NCBI RefSeq assembly: GCF_023284065.1
Contig: NZ_JAKIKP010000011.1
Location: 1 to 64,000 of the forward strand
Source: Shewanella gaetbuli
Lineage (GTDB): Bacteria > Pseudomonadota > Gammaproteobacteria > Enterobacterales > Shewanellaceae
DNA length: 64,000 nucleotides
Direction: 5' to 3'
Notes under the pieces: generated by a model
Databases searched by the model: none
Told to the model about the DNA's origin: nothing
The model's input: the letters and a program-made list of their open reading frames with translations, nothing else
Shown: in pieces, positions 8,931 through 18,158 of the stretch
How the letters are laid out: each line of letters starts with the position of its first letter
How positions within the stretch are numbered: the stretch's first letter is position 1
Translations under genes and position numbers: made by a program

Positions 8931-10277
8931 ATGATTAATCGTGCTTTTATGTCCAATACCAAATACGCGACAGTCGTTGCGGCGCTATTGACCTTTGCAA
9001 CGGGGTCTTTTGCCAGTGCATCTAAATTAGCTGACAGTGTTGAGCAAGCAATGCCTGAACTTAACGCGCTATATTTAGATTTACATCAGTCACCTGAGTT
9101 GTCGTATCAAGAGAAAAATACCAGTGCCAAAATGGCGAAACAGTTGCAAGACTTAGGGTTTAAGGTCACTGACAATTTTGGTGGCTATGGTGTTGTGGCG
9201 ATTTATGAAAATGGCTCTGGGCCTACGGTGATGATCCGTGCTGACATGGATGGTTTACCTATTGTTGAGCAAACAGGAAAGCCCTATGCCTCTGTTGTCA
9301 CAACCCTAGATGAACACAATAACACCGTTGGCGTAATGCATGGCTGTGGCCACGATATTCATATGACTAGCTTAATTGGTACCGCTCAACAAATGGTGCT
9401 TAATAAACAGCAATGGCAAGGCACATTAATGATGGTCGCTCAGCCAGCCGAAGAAGTGGGTGGCGGCGCTAAAGCGATGTTAAAACAAGGGTTATATCAG
9501 CAATTTTCAACGCCCGATGCCGTATTGGGTTTACATGTGAGTGCTACCATTCCTGCTGGGCAGGTGGGTGCGATAAGTGGTTATGCGCTGGCAAACGTTG
9601 ATTCTGTGGATATTCATATTAAAGGTAAGGGTGGGCATGGGGCATATCCACATACCACCATTGACCCTGTGGTGTTAGCAGCAAGAACCGTTATGGCTCT
9701 GCAAACTATTCCCAGCCGAGAAGTGTCTCCCCTTGAACCAAACGTAGTCACTGTCGGCTCAATTCATGGCGGTTCAAAACACAATATTATTTCTAATCAA
9801 GTGACATTACAGTTAACTTTACGTTCATATAATCCTGAGGTTCGACAACAACAAATTGCCGCCATTAAACGGATAACCAAGGGCATAGCTATTAGTGCAG
9901 GGTTATCTGATGATTTATTACCCGAGGTGATAGTGCATGATGATGAGTCTATTCCATCCACCTACAATAACCCAGAGCTTGCCGCCAAAGTAAAAGCCAG
10001 TATTGAGGCTGAAATAGGCCAAAACAATGTTCAAGTTGCGCCACCAGTAATGGCGGGTGAAGATTTTGGTTTATTTGGTCGAACCGCTGAAAATGTCCCT
10101 ATAACCTTGTTTTGGTTAGGGGCGGTCGAGCCAAAAACGTATCAACAGAGTGTTGAATTAGGGCATACCTTACCTTCATTGCATTCTAGTCAATTTGCAC
10201 CAGATTATCCGTTAACCATTAAAACGGGAGTGAGAAGTATGACTCGTGCGGCCATTGATGTGTTTAATCATAAGTAA
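8931..10277 (+). CDS. secreted M20 family metallo-amidohydrolase / peptidase
   Basis: A 448-residue zinc amidohydrolase of the M20D group (hippurate hydrolase, IAA-amino acid hydrolase, N-acyl amino acid amidohydrolase). A leader ending GSFASA suggests export to the periplasm. The start could be 8931 or 8949; neither has a strong ribosome site. Metal ligands are visible in MIRADMDGLP, MHGCGHDIHM, AQPAEEVGGG and MAGEDFG, and the dimerisation (lid) domain GKGGHGAYPHTT is in place. It probably cleaves acylated amino acids or peptides; exact substrate unknown. The stop codon falls in the 7-bp direct repeat that flanks the adjacent MITE-like insertion. Confidence 0.88.
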   Translation: MINRAFMSNTKYATVVAALLTFATGSFASASKLADSVEQAMPELNALYLDLHQSPELSYQEKNTSAKMAKQLQDLGFKVTDNFGGYGVVAIYENGSGPTVMIRADMDGLPIVEQTGKPYASVVTTLDEHNNTVGVMHGCGHDIHMTSLIGTAQQMVLNKQQWQGTLMMVAQPAEEVGGGAKAMLKQGLYQQFSTPDAVLGLHVSATIPAGQVGAISGYALANVDSVDIHIKGKGGHGAYPHTTIDPVVLAARTVMALQTIPSREVSPLEPNVVTVGSIHGGSKHNIISNQVTLQLTLRSYNPEVRQQQIAAIKRITKGIAISAGLSDDLLPEVIVHDDESIPSTYNNPELAAKVKASIEAEIGQNNVQVAPPVMAGEDFGLFGRTAENVPITLFWLGAVEPKTYQQSVELGHTLPSLHSSQFAPDYPLTIKTGVRSMTRAAIDVFNHK

Positions 10278-10471
10278 CCTGAGCTGCGCATAACAACTTG
10301 CTTTCTAGAGCCTATTTTTACTGATAACTGCGTTAAATTTGTTTGCAATAGGCTAGCTATTGACGCACAAATTTGCCTTGTTCTAAGCAAAAATACCTCT
10401 CTAGAAATGCATTTTAAAGTAAAAATATTATAAATCAGTATATTAGCTAATTTCTTATACGCAGATCAGGT
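10278..10471. mobile_element. MITE-like insertion with 16-bp imperfect terminal inverted repeats
   Basis: Left end CCTGAGCTGCGCATAA (10278-10293) pairs with right end TTATACGCAGATCAGG (10455-10470) with two mismatches. The interior is itself imperfectly palindromic (CTAGAG near 10305 against CTCTAG near 10400; AAATTTGT against ACAAATTT). It has no coding capacity. Direct repeats TAAGTAA flank it (10271-10277 and 10472-10478), as a target duplication would; the left copy contains the stop codon of the M20 gene. Size is about 194 bp. Confidence 0.7.
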
Positions 10472-10485
10472 TAAGTAACAACAAT

Positions 10486-11271
10486 ATGTTATCAGAGGAA
10501 GATTTTAACGCATTAGTGCAGGCTAAGTTGCAACTGGAAAACCCCGGTTTAGCGGCTAAGCTGACGGATTATTTAGGCGCACCTATAGAAAAAGGCTTTG
10601 CGCTACTGCCTAAAAGCATTAATACCACCGTAAGCCAAGTGACTCAGGCTGCACTAATGAAAGCCTGCCAAGTGGCTTTATTTACCTTAAAAGATAAGCC
10701 AGGAACAGAGTCCTCCAATAAATTACACAAACTTGGCGCAGCACTCAGCGGCAGTGTTGGCGGATTTTGGGGGTTAAGTGCTATAGCTGTTGAGTTACCG
10801 GTATCAACTACCATTATGCTGCGGTCAATTGCAGATATAGCCAGAAGTGAAGGGGAGATAATCACTCAAACTGATGCCCAATTAGCGTGTTTGTCTGTGT
10901 TCGCACTAGGAGGAAATTCAGATAAAGATGATAGCGCAGAACAAGGCTATTTTGCCGTTAGAACCGTATTGGCTAATACCATTGCTGAAGCCGCTGAATA
11001 TGTTGCCAGTAAAGGTATATCTAAAGAAGCCGCGCCGGTATTAGTTAAATTAGTCGCAATAATTGCGGAACGATTTGGAGTGCAAGTGACTCAAAAAGTT
11101 GCTGCACAAGCAATACCCGCATTAGGTGCAGCGGGCGGGGCGATTATAAACACCTTATTTATTAACCACTTTCAAGAAATGGCTCGCGGGCACTTTGTAA
11201 TAAGAAGGCTAGAGCGGTGCTACGGCAGTGAACTAATTCGTCAGCAATATGAGCTTATTGAAGCTCAGTGA
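10486..11271 (+). CDS. EcsC family protein
   Basis: 261 residues matching the EcsC family (named after the third gene of the Bacillus ecs ABC-transporter operon), whose biochemical role is unknown. Features seen: a Gly/Ala-rich amphipathic segment GGFWGLSAIAVELPVSTTIMLRSIADIARSEGE typical of the family centre (shown by its end motifs VELPVSTTIML and ADIARSEG), LSVFALGG, and the C-terminal GAAGGAIINTLFINHFQ. There is no signal peptide. The gene starts only 15 nt after the MITE-like element, so that element now supplies its upstream region and possibly its promoter. The FG-GAP gene follows 27 nt later. Confidence 0.85.
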   Translation: MLSEEDFNALVQAKLQLENPGLAAKLTDYLGAPIEKGFALLPKSINTTVSQVTQAALMKACQVALFTLKDKPGTESSNKLHKLGAALSGSVGGFWGLSAIAVELPVSTTIMLRSIADIARSEGEIITQTDAQLACLSVFALGGNSDKDDSAEQGYFAVRTVLANTIAEAAEYVASKGISKEAAPVLVKLVAIIAERFGVQVTQKVAAQAIPALGAAGGAIINTLFINHFQEMARGHFVIRRLERCYGSELIRQQYELIEAQ

Positions 11272-11298
11272 CATCATTTTGTAAGGACTACAATTCCA

Positions 11299-12876
11299 AT
11301 GAGATTGAACTCTATATTAATCCCCCTTGTATCTGGTTTAGCAGCCTTAAGCACACTATTTACAGGTTCCGCTAAAGCACAAGAGAAACTGACTTTTTTA
11401 GAATACACCATTGAAGCTGATATCGAGTTAGTTCAACCGGCTTTTTCGGCCAATATTCTTGATAATGAGGGCAATGAAATTATTGCTATTGGCGTAGATG
11501 GTAAGTATCAACGTTGGCTATATATTTATGGCTTTAGTAACGACAAGTTGGTGTTATTAGATAAGCAGCCATTAAGTCATGACTTATATCGTTATGATGT
11601 TTATCTTCCTGACGAACTTACCGATAAACGCCAGCTTCAAAAACTGTATTTTTTAAGTGCCGATAGCCTATGGTTTTATCAACCCGGTCATGCTGTTTTA
11701 GCCTCAGTAGAGAACCAACCCACAGTGAGCGAAATAGTGAATATTGCACCTATTAGCTCAATCACTTTAGTACCTCAAGCTGATTTTATTTCGCGGGGGC
11801 AATTTGTTAAAGATATTAATAATGACGGTGAAGGCGATATCATTATTAGTGACTTTAAAGAAGTCCACTTAATGTTATCTCAGCCTGGCTCGTCAGCTGC
11901 AATACCTAACTTTACTCGCCAGTCTTTACCTTTATTGCCCATTATCGAGCTGACTAAAAGTGGAGCAGAATATAGCCGCCCTGAATTGCACATAACAGAT
12001 ACCAATTTTGACGGTAAAGACGACATTATTAAGGTGGGCGAGGGATTATTAGAGGTTTACACCCAGTTAGACAGTGGTTTGTTTACCAATAGTGCTAATT
12101 ACATTTCTGTTAGTCAGCCAATTAGTGGTGTTGATTGGTGGAATAAACGGGATATCTACGGGCGACAACTGGATCAAAGTGATTTGATGTACCGCAAAGT
12201 AGAGAAAATAGCCGACATTAATGCTGATGGCATTACCGATCTTGTGGTGCGATATACCAAAAGTAGTGGTGTGTTTGATCGCAGCAATGACTATGAAGTG
12301 TATTTAGGGCAGAACAAAGATAACGTGTTGTTTTTCCCACGTGAAGCCAATAGCGTTATTCGGGCAGATGGCACATTAAGTGGACTTAACTTTGTTGACC
12401 TCGACAGCGACGCTAAGTTAGAGGTGGTGGTATCAGGGTTTGATATTGGTATTTCGCAAATTATTGGGGCGCTATTATCCGGCAGCATTGATCAAGACGT
12501 GTATGTTTTTAAAATGAATGACCAATATATTTTCCCTAAATCAGCCAACTTGACTCAAGAAGTTGAATTAAACTTCAGCTTAACTTCAGGGCAAAGTGGT
12601 GAGCCTGTTGTGAGCTTAGGTGACTTAAACGGTGATGGCTTTAAAGAGTTAATTCTGTCTGATGATGAAAAAAGCTTGAAAATATATCAGGGCAAAGCAG
12701 GGGCTAGCCCTTTTGTAAGCCGTAGCGATGAGTTGAAGTTTGCCTTACCTACAGAAGGTTCAATGGTGAAGTTGACCGACATTAATCACGATGGCAAAGA
12801 TGACCTGCTGGTGCATTATGGCCGTCAGGACGACAAAGCATTACAGCGTAAAGTGTTGGTGTTTATAGCTCAGTAA
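11299..12876 (+). CDS. exported FG-GAP/VCBS repeat beta-propeller protein
   Basis: 525 residues with a signal peptide (cleavage probably after GSAKA). At least six Asp-rich Ca-binding loops of FG-GAP/VCBS type are visible: DINNDGEGDI, DTNFDGKDDI, DINADGITDL, DLDSDAKLEV, DLNGDGFKEL and DINHDGKDDL. They are spread along the chain as in an integrin-alpha-like propeller. No enzymatic domain is seen. It is periplasmic or surface-exposed and probably needs calcium. Its stop region is duplicated several times downstream (12877-12950). Confidence 0.85.
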   Translation: MRLNSILIPLVSGLAALSTLFTGSAKAQEKLTFLEYTIEADIELVQPAFSANILDNEGNEIIAIGVDGKYQRWLYIYGFSNDKLVLLDKQPLSHDLYRYDVYLPDELTDKRQLQKLYFLSADSLWFYQPGHAVLASVENQPTVSEIVNIAPISSITLVPQADFISRGQFVKDINNDGEGDIIISDFKEVHLMLSQPGSSAAIPNFTRQSLPLLPIIELTKSGAEYSRPELHITDTNFDGKDDIIKVGEGLLEVYTQLDSGLFTNSANYISVSQPISGVDWWNKRDIYGRQLDQSDLMYRKVEKIADINADGITDLVVRYTKSSGVFDRSNDYEVYLGQNKDNVLFFPREANSVIRADGTLSGLNFVDLDSDAKLEVVVSGFDIGISQIIGALLSGSIDQDVYVFKMNDQYIFPKSANLTQEVELNFSLTSGQSGEPVVSLGDLNGDGFKELILSDDEKSLKIYQGKAGASPFVSRSDELKFALPTEGSMVKLTDINHDGKDDLLVHYGRQDDKALQRKVLVFIAQ

Positions 12877-12950
12877 AAATAGCTCAGTAATTATTTCCAA
12901 GTAACAATGGTTCAGTAATTATTACTCAGTAACCATAGCTCGATAAATGT
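12864..12950 (+). repeat. degenerate direct repeats of the gene's own stop region (CAGTAA series)
   Basis: The terminal codons ATAGCTCAGTAA of the FG-GAP gene recur as degenerate copies (GCTCAGTAA, CCAAGTAA, GTTCAGTAA, ACTCAGTAA, GCTCGATAA) every 12-18 bp. The remaining 12951-13184 gap contains the hcp promoter region. Confidence 0.6.
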
Positions 12951-13054
12951 TATCGAATAATGATGAATGATTTTTTAAGCGCGTAACTCATGTTTACGTG
13001 TTTTTTTTCATTATTTTAGCTGATTTTTCACCTGCAATTTAGCGAAAGCTTAAG

Positions 13055-13068
13055 TTGATGTAGATCAA
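13055..13068 (+). promoter_or_regulatory. FNR/EtrA binding site upstream of hcp
   Basis: TTGATGTAGATCAA is a perfect match to the FNR consensus TTGAT-N4-ATCAA, centred 123 bp before the hcp start. It fits anaerobic or nitrite-responsive activation by the FNR homologue (EtrA in Shewanella). A CRP protein could also bind, but the half-sites are FNR-type. Confidence 0.85.
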
Positions 13069-13184
13069 ACAACTGCATATTTGTCGCAAAAATTCCTTTA
13101 GCTTTACACCGTAAAGAGTAGACTAACTTAAAACATGTAATTTTAATGCATGATTAAAAATAAGCTATTTATAGGAGCCTCGTT

Positions 13185-14846
13185 ATGTTTTGTGTGCAGT
13201 GTGAGCAAACAATTAGAACCCCCGAAGGAAACGGCTGTAATTATTCTCAAGGTATGTGTGGCAAGTTAGCGTCTACATCAGATTTACAAGACTTACTGAT
13301 TTATATGCTGCAAGGCGTTTCTGCATATGCTGTGAAAGCAAGAGAGTTCAATATTGTGGATGGCGATATTGACACTTTTGTACCGAAAGCATTTTTTGCC
13401 ACATTGACCAACGTAAACTTTGATGATGAACGTTTAATTGATTACGCAAGACAAGCACAAACATACCGTGAGCAATTAAAATCAGCTTATGAGCAAGCCT
13501 GTAAAGAAAATGGCGTTGAAGCAGAAGTGATTGCTGCTCAAGGCACTCTTAACCTTGCAGCTACTAAACCTGAGTTATTAGAGCAAGCACCTATTGCATT
13601 GCCAAATCGTGGTGAGGTTCATGAAGATATTTTAGGCTTAAGACTACTTTGCTTATACGGCTTAAAAGGTGCTGCAGCTTATATGGAGCATGCAAGAGTG
13701 CTTGATCAAACCGATCACGAAATTGCCGCTGAGTTCCATCAAATTATGGCATTTTTGGGTGAAGATTCAGTTGATGTCGACAAGCTGTTTAATACCGCCA
13801 TGCAAATTGGCCAATTAAATTATCGTGTTATGGCCATGCTAGATACCGGCGAAACTACTGCGTTTGGTCACCCAGAACCAACGCAAGTGAATACTAAGTC
13901 AGTAAAAGGCAAAGCGATTTTAGTATCAGGCCATGACATGAAAGACCTAGAGCTAATATTGCAACAAACAGAAGGTAAAGGCATTAATGTCTTCACCCAT
14001 GGTGAAATGTTGCCTGCTTTAGCGTACCCAACATTTAAAAAGTATTCACACTTAGTGGGCAACTACGGCAGTGCTTGGCAAAATCAGCAACAAGAGTTTG
14101 CCACTTTCCCCGGTGCAGTGGTCATGACATCTAACTGTATTATTGACCCAAATGTAGGCAACTATTCTGACCGCATTTTTACCCGCAGTATTGTTGGTTG
14201 GCCGGGAGTTACCCATATTGAAGGTGAAGATTTTAGTGCAGTAATTGACAAAGCCCTTGAGCTTGAAGGCTTTAAGTATGATGAAATTCCGCACATGATC
14301 ACCATTGGCTTTGCGCGCAATGCGTTAATGGCCGCAGCGCCTACAGTAGTTGAAAACGTTAAAAATGGCGCGATTAAAAACTTCTTCTTAATTGGTGGCT
14401 GTGACGGTGATAAAGCAGAGCGTAGCTACTTTACTGATTTAGCGACATCAGTACCAGATGACGCCATTATTTTAACCCTAGGTTGTGGTAAATATAAGTT
14501 CAACAAACTTGAGTTTGGAGACATCAATGGCGTGCCACGCTTATTAGATGTGGGTCAATGTAATGATGCTTATTCAGCAATTCAATTAGCGTTAGCGTTA
14601 AAAGATATTTTCGACTGCGACATTAACGAGCTGCCACTTCACCTAGTGTTATCTTGGTTTGAGCAAAAAGCCATTGTGGTATTGCTGACGCTGTTATCGC
14701 TAGGAGTTAAAAATATCCGTACTGGTCCAAGTGCGCCGGGTTTCTTAACTGAAAACTTAGCAAAAATCTTAGAAGAGCAATTTGGACTTCGTACTACAAC
14801 TGACGTGGCAACAGACTTACACGCCATGATTAACAAAGCAGCTTAA
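13185..14846 (+). CDS. hcp: hybrid cluster protein (hydroxylamine reductase / NO reductase)
   Basis: Cytoplasmic iron-sulfur protein that detoxifies nitric oxide and related nitrogen species during anaerobic nitrate or nitrite respiration; hydroxylamine reduction is the classical assay. 553 residues, as in E. coli. The N-terminal cluster cysteines are C3, C6, C18 and C25 (CxxC-x11-C-x6-C, the facultative-anaerobe class with a [2Fe-2S] centre). Hybrid-cluster ligand segments [40 protein letters not shown] and [11 protein letters not shown] are visible. It has a good GGAG ribosome site, an upstream FNR box and its electron donor hcr downstream. Confidence 0.97.
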   Translation: MFCVQCEQTIRTPEGNGCNYSQGMCGKLASTSDLQDLLIYMLQGVSAYAVKAREFNIVDGDIDTFVPKAFFATLTNVNFDDERLIDYARQAQTYREQLKSAYEQACKENGVEAEVIAAQGTLNLAATKPELLEQAPIALPNRGEVHEDILGLRLLCLYGLKGAAAYMEHARVLDQTDHEIAAEFHQIMAFLGEDSVDVDKLFNTAMQIGQLNYRVMAMLDTGETTAFGHPEPTQVNTKSVKGKAILVSGHDMKDLELILQQTEGKGINVFTHGEMLPALAYPTFKKYSHLVGNYGSAWQNQQQEFATFPGAVVMTSNCIIDPNVGNYSDRIFTRSIVGWPGVTHIEGEDFSAVIDKALELEGFKYDEIPHMITIGFARNALMAAAPTVVENVKNGAIKNFFLIGGCDGDKAERSYFTDLATSVPDDAIILTLGCGKYKFNKLEFGDINGVPRLLDVGQCNDAYSAIQLALALKDIFDCDINELPLHLVLSWFEQKAIVVLLTLLSLGVKNIRTGPSAPGFLTENLAKILEEQFGLRTTTDVATDLHAMINKAA

Positions 14847-14858
14847 GCGGGTGGCATA

Positions 14859-14892
14859 GCGATAATAGCCTCAAGGTTATTATCGCTTTTTT
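14859..14892 (+). terminator. hairpin terminator between hcp and hcr
   Basis: Stem AGCGATAATA/TATTATCGCT followed by T5-6, just after the hcp stop. Because hcr follows within 30 bp, it probably attenuates rather than abolishes read-through, giving more Hcp than reductase. Confidence 0.8.
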
Positions 14893-14921
14893 CTGTTTAA
14901 TTTTTATCAAATAGGTAACTT

Positions 14922-16319
14922 ATGAGCACATCAGGATTTTCATTTTCATCGGCATTAAGTGCTGCTCAAGCAGAAAAAACATCAGCAGAACCTGTCACAA
15001 CGCCACAAACTTCTCCCTCAATAACGGCAAAATCTGATGCGGTTAATAAAGAGAGCTCAGCAAAAGGTGGTTTCTCATTTTCGTCAGCCTTATCATCAAA
15101 ACAAAGCCAACAGGCCTCTCCAGCTAAACCAGTAGTGAAAACTAGCACAGGCTTTTCATTTTCAGGGGCATTAGCCAAACAGCAAACCTCACAAATTCAA
15201 CGCCCTCAAACGCAAGTTGATCACGCTAACACTTTAGCTGCAGAGGAGTGGCAAGTGGGTGAAGTCACGTTACGGTGTGTTGAAAAGTGGCAAGAAACTC
15301 ACGATGTCACTAGCTTTAGGTTCCAAGGCATCGAGCCCGTAAAGTTTAATTACAAACCGGGGCAATTTATCACCTTTAAATTGAACATTAGTGGCAAGCC
15401 CGTTTATCGTAGTTATACCATTGCCTCTTCGCCTTCTAGGCCTTATTCGTTAATTGTTACTGTGAAGCAAATTCCAGGTGGATTGGTGTCAAACTACTTA
15501 GCTAAGCAGTTGAATGTTAATGATGACGTTACCGTTACAGGGCCTGCTGGCGTATTTAACCTTGTAGACATAAAAGCACAGAAGTACCTATTTTTAAGCG
15601 CTGGTAGTGGGGTAACACCCATGCACTCAATGTCGAGATGGTTATGTGACACAACCGTAGATAGCGACATTGCTTTTGTACATAGTGCTCGCTCTGCTGA
15701 AGATATTATTTTTGCTGATGCAATGGCCAGTATGGCGCAGCGTAGTAGCCAGTTTAGTTTAAGTTATGTATTGGAAGATGATGCAAACACTCAGGCCTTA
15801 ACCAAGCGCTATGCTGATACCCAAATAGAGTCAGGGCGATTAACTATTGAAAAGCTTGTTCAATTAGTACCAGATTACCAAAGCAGAACTGTATTTATAT
15901 GTGGGCCAAAACCTTACATGGATGCAGTGAAAAGTCTGTTAGTGACCGCTAAATTTAATATGGATAACTTTTACCAAGAAAGTTTTGGTGATGGGCAAAC
16001 TGCGGTGTCTGCGGCACTAAGCACAACGACATTAAGCCCTGAGCAACATAAGGCTCAAGGGGGCTTTATGTTGAAAATTGCTGATAAAGATATTCCATTA
16101 GGTGCAGATCAAACCTTACTGCATGGCATAGAGTCAGCCGGGCTTCCTATTATTGCGGCCTGTAGAAGTGGGGTGTGTGGTGCGTGCAAATGTAAAGTGA
16201 CTCAAGGTGAAGTCAACAGTACTAGCCAGATGACACTGACGGCAGAAGAAATTGCTCAGGGGTATGTGTTAGCGTGTTCAACCACCATTAAGTCTGATGT
16301 GCAATTATCATTGGGCTAA
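14922..16319 (+). CDS. hcr: NADH oxidoreductase Hcr with N-terminal FSFS-repeat extension
   Basis: Flavin/iron-sulfur reductase that passes electrons from NADH to Hcp. Order: an extension of about 110 residues; an FAD-binding barrel with RSYTIASSP; an NAD domain with LSAGSGVTPMHSM and FICGPKPYM; and a C-terminal plant-type [2Fe-2S] ferredoxin with C414, C419, C422 and C452. At 465 residues it is about 140 longer than E. coli Hcr. The extension holds three near-identical motifs GFSFS(S/G)AL at residues 5-12, 50-57 and 77-84, joined by Ser/Gln/Thr-rich disordered linkers. They look like short binding motifs, perhaps for docking to Hcp; that is inference. Confidence 0.95.
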   Translation: MSTSGFSFSSALSAAQAEKTSAEPVTTPQTSPSITAKSDAVNKESSAKGGFSFSSALSSKQSQQASPAKPVVKTSTGFSFSGALAKQQTSQIQRPQTQVDHANTLAAEEWQVGEVTLRCVEKWQETHDVTSFRFQGIEPVKFNYKPGQFITFKLNISGKPVYRSYTIASSPSRPYSLIVTVKQIPGGLVSNYLAKQLNVNDDVTVTGPAGVFNLVDIKAQKYLFLSAGSGVTPMHSMSRWLCDTTVDSDIAFVHSARSAEDIIFADAMASMAQRSSQFSLSYVLEDDANTQALTKRYADTQIESGRLTIEKLVQLVPDYQSRTVFICGPKPYMDAVKSLLVTAKFNMDNFYQESFGDGQTAVSAALSTTTLSPEQHKAQGGFMLKIADKDIPLGADQTLLHGIESAGLPIIAACRSGVCGACKCKVTQGEVNSTSQMTLTAEEIAQGYVLACSTTIKSDVQLSLG

Positions 16320-16349
16320 TTCTAAAGTACGATTTTACTCATTGACAAC

Positions 16350-16375
16350 AGCCTGCTTTAAGCAGGCTTTTTTTT
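16350..16375 (+). terminator. Rho-independent terminator of hcr
   Basis: Stem AGCCTGC/GCAGGCT with a 5-nt loop and a T8 tail, 31 nt after the stop. Confidence 0.93.
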
Positions 16376-16482
16376 AATCAAAATTTTATTGTTATTAAAG
16401 TGTTAAATAATCAGTAGCATTGCCGATATACTTATGTTGTAGTAAGAAAGTTTAATAATGACATCAGCAAAGGGGCTAATTA

Positions 16483-18102
16483 ATGACACTGAAAACAAAA
16501 ATAATACTATTTGCCTCATTTTTATTTGTGTCTAGTTTAGGCATAGCATTTGGCGGGCTACATGCGTTATCTGATTCTAGCCACAGCGACAATATCGCCC
16601 GCATTAACCAGTTGATGAGAAGCACCGCCAATATTGTCGCGCAGTTTGAACAATTTCAATTATCAGGTCAATTGTCAGAAGAACAGGCAAAAGCCTTAGC
16701 GACCCAAGTGTTGCGTGAAAATAAATATCACGATTCAGAATATGTTTATGTGGTTGATAATGAAATGAACTTCATCGCAACACCCCATGATCCACAACTT
16801 CACGGTACCAGTTTCAACGACTTTACGGATGCTAACGGCAATAGTGTCGGTCAAATGGTGCAGCGTTTAGTTGGTCAACAAACTGACAAAATTATTACCT
16901 ATGAATGGACATCCATGCGAGATGGCACCATCGTTGACCTTACTTCAGTTGTGCAACAATCGGCTCATTGGCATTGGTATGTGGGCACGGGGATTAGTTA
17001 TGCAGAAGCTGACGCCCGATACTGGTCAGTTGCCAGCGGCTTATTAACCTTTGCTATCATTATTGGGATAATTTTAACCTTATCTGTAGCCAAATTTGGC
17101 GTTGATTTAGGACGTGCGTTAGGGGCTGAAATTACTGAAGTACATCAATTTGTATTAAGTGTTTCTAGAGGGGATTTACGCCAACAAGCCGCGTTTGCCA
17201 ATGCCCATAAAAATAGCGTAGTAGGAGCGATGAATTATATGCAAATCGGCCTGCAAGGCGTGGTGAAAGGGATAAAAAGTGCCACAGATGTGTTGCACTC
17301 ACAGGCAGATGGTGCGGCTAAACGCTCTAATGAATTAGATCAATTAACCCGCTCTATGCATGATGAAACTCAAATGGTTGCTTCAGCCATTACAGAATTA
17401 ACCGCTTCGTCTGCCAATGTGGCTGAGCATGCTAAGCAAGCGGCTGATTCGGTCAATGCCGCTGAACTACAAGGTATTAGTGCGCATCAATTAACCCAAG
17501 AATCAGCACAAACCATTTCACTACTAGAATCACAGATAGAAAGTGCCGGAAAAAATATTCAAGTGCTTGATGATGAGGTGAATAACATTGCCAGTGTGCT
17601 ACAGGTGATACAAGGCATTGCAGAGCAAACTAATTTATTAGCCTTAAATGCGGCTATTGAGGCTGCTAGAGCTGGAGAACAAGGTCGTGGTTTTGCGGTT
17701 GTTGCCGATGAAGTCAGACAACTGGCTCAACGTACGCAGACAAGCACCGAACAAATTAAGCAAATGATCGATAAACTGCAACAAGCCACGCAAGATGCTA
17801 AGTCATCGGTGAACCAAAGTATGGTGACCAGTGAAGAAACGGTTGTTAAATCTACCAAAGTGTCGGATGAGCTTAAAAATATTGCTCAATCATTATCTGA
17901 TATCGCCTATATGAGCCAGCAAATCTCCGCCGCGGCGACTGAGCAGTTAGCGGCGGGCGAAGACTCTGCAAAACGCATCGTGTTAATTGCTGATACCGCA
18001 GCTCAAACGAATAAAGTCTCTGAACAAGCCAATAATGTCAGTGAAGACATTCAACATCTCACTGCAGATTTAGAAAGTGAGATTAAAAAGTTTGAAATTT
18101 AA
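16483..18102 (+). CDS. methyl-accepting chemotaxis protein with periplasmic single-Cache sensor
   Basis: 539-residue inner-membrane chemoreceptor. TM1 is at residues 5-28; a periplasmic domain of about 155 residues has Cache features ([27 protein letters not shown]); TM2 is at about 187-208; a HAMP-like region and a coiled-coil signalling domain follow. The hairpin tip [20 protein letters not shown] and EVRQLAQRT contacts CheA/CheW and is canonical. The ligand is unknown; sCache_2 domains often bind small organic acids. There is no C-terminal CheR pentapeptide. Monocistronic, bounded by terminators. Confidence 0.93.
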   Translation: MTLKTKIILFASFLFVSSLGIAFGGLHALSDSSHSDNIARINQLMRSTANIVAQFEQFQLSGQLSEEQAKALATQVLRENKYHDSEYVYVVDNEMNFIATPHDPQLHGTSFNDFTDANGNSVGQMVQRLVGQQTDKIITYEWTSMRDGTIVDLTSVVQQSAHWHWYVGTGISYAEADARYWSVASGLLTFAIIIGIILTLSVAKFGVDLGRALGAEITEVHQFVLSVSRGDLRQQAAFANAHKNSVVGAMNYMQIGLQGVVKGIKSATDVLHSQADGAAKRSNELDQLTRSMHDETQMVASAITELTASSANVAEHAKQAADSVNAAELQGISAHQLTQESAQTISLLESQIESAGKNIQVLDDEVNNIASVLQVIQGIAEQTNLLALNAAIEAARAGEQGRGFAVVADEVRQLAQRTQTSTEQIKQMIDKLQQATQDAKSSVNQSMVTSEETVVKSTKVSDELKNIAQSLSDIAYMSQQISAAATEQLAAGEDSAKRIVLIADTAAQTNKVSEQANNVSEDIQHLTADLESEIKKFEI

Positions 18103-18111
18103 AGGTATAAA

Positions 18112-18137
18112 AAAGGCAGCTTAATCGCTGCCTTTTG
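18112..18137. terminator. bidirectional terminator between the chemoreceptor and gltS
   Basis: AAAAGGCAGC-TTAATC-GCTGCCTTTT between two convergent genes, with A and T runs on both sides, so it can serve both transcripts. Confidence 0.85.
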
Positions 18138-18158
18138 TTTATTTCATTAGGTTATAAA

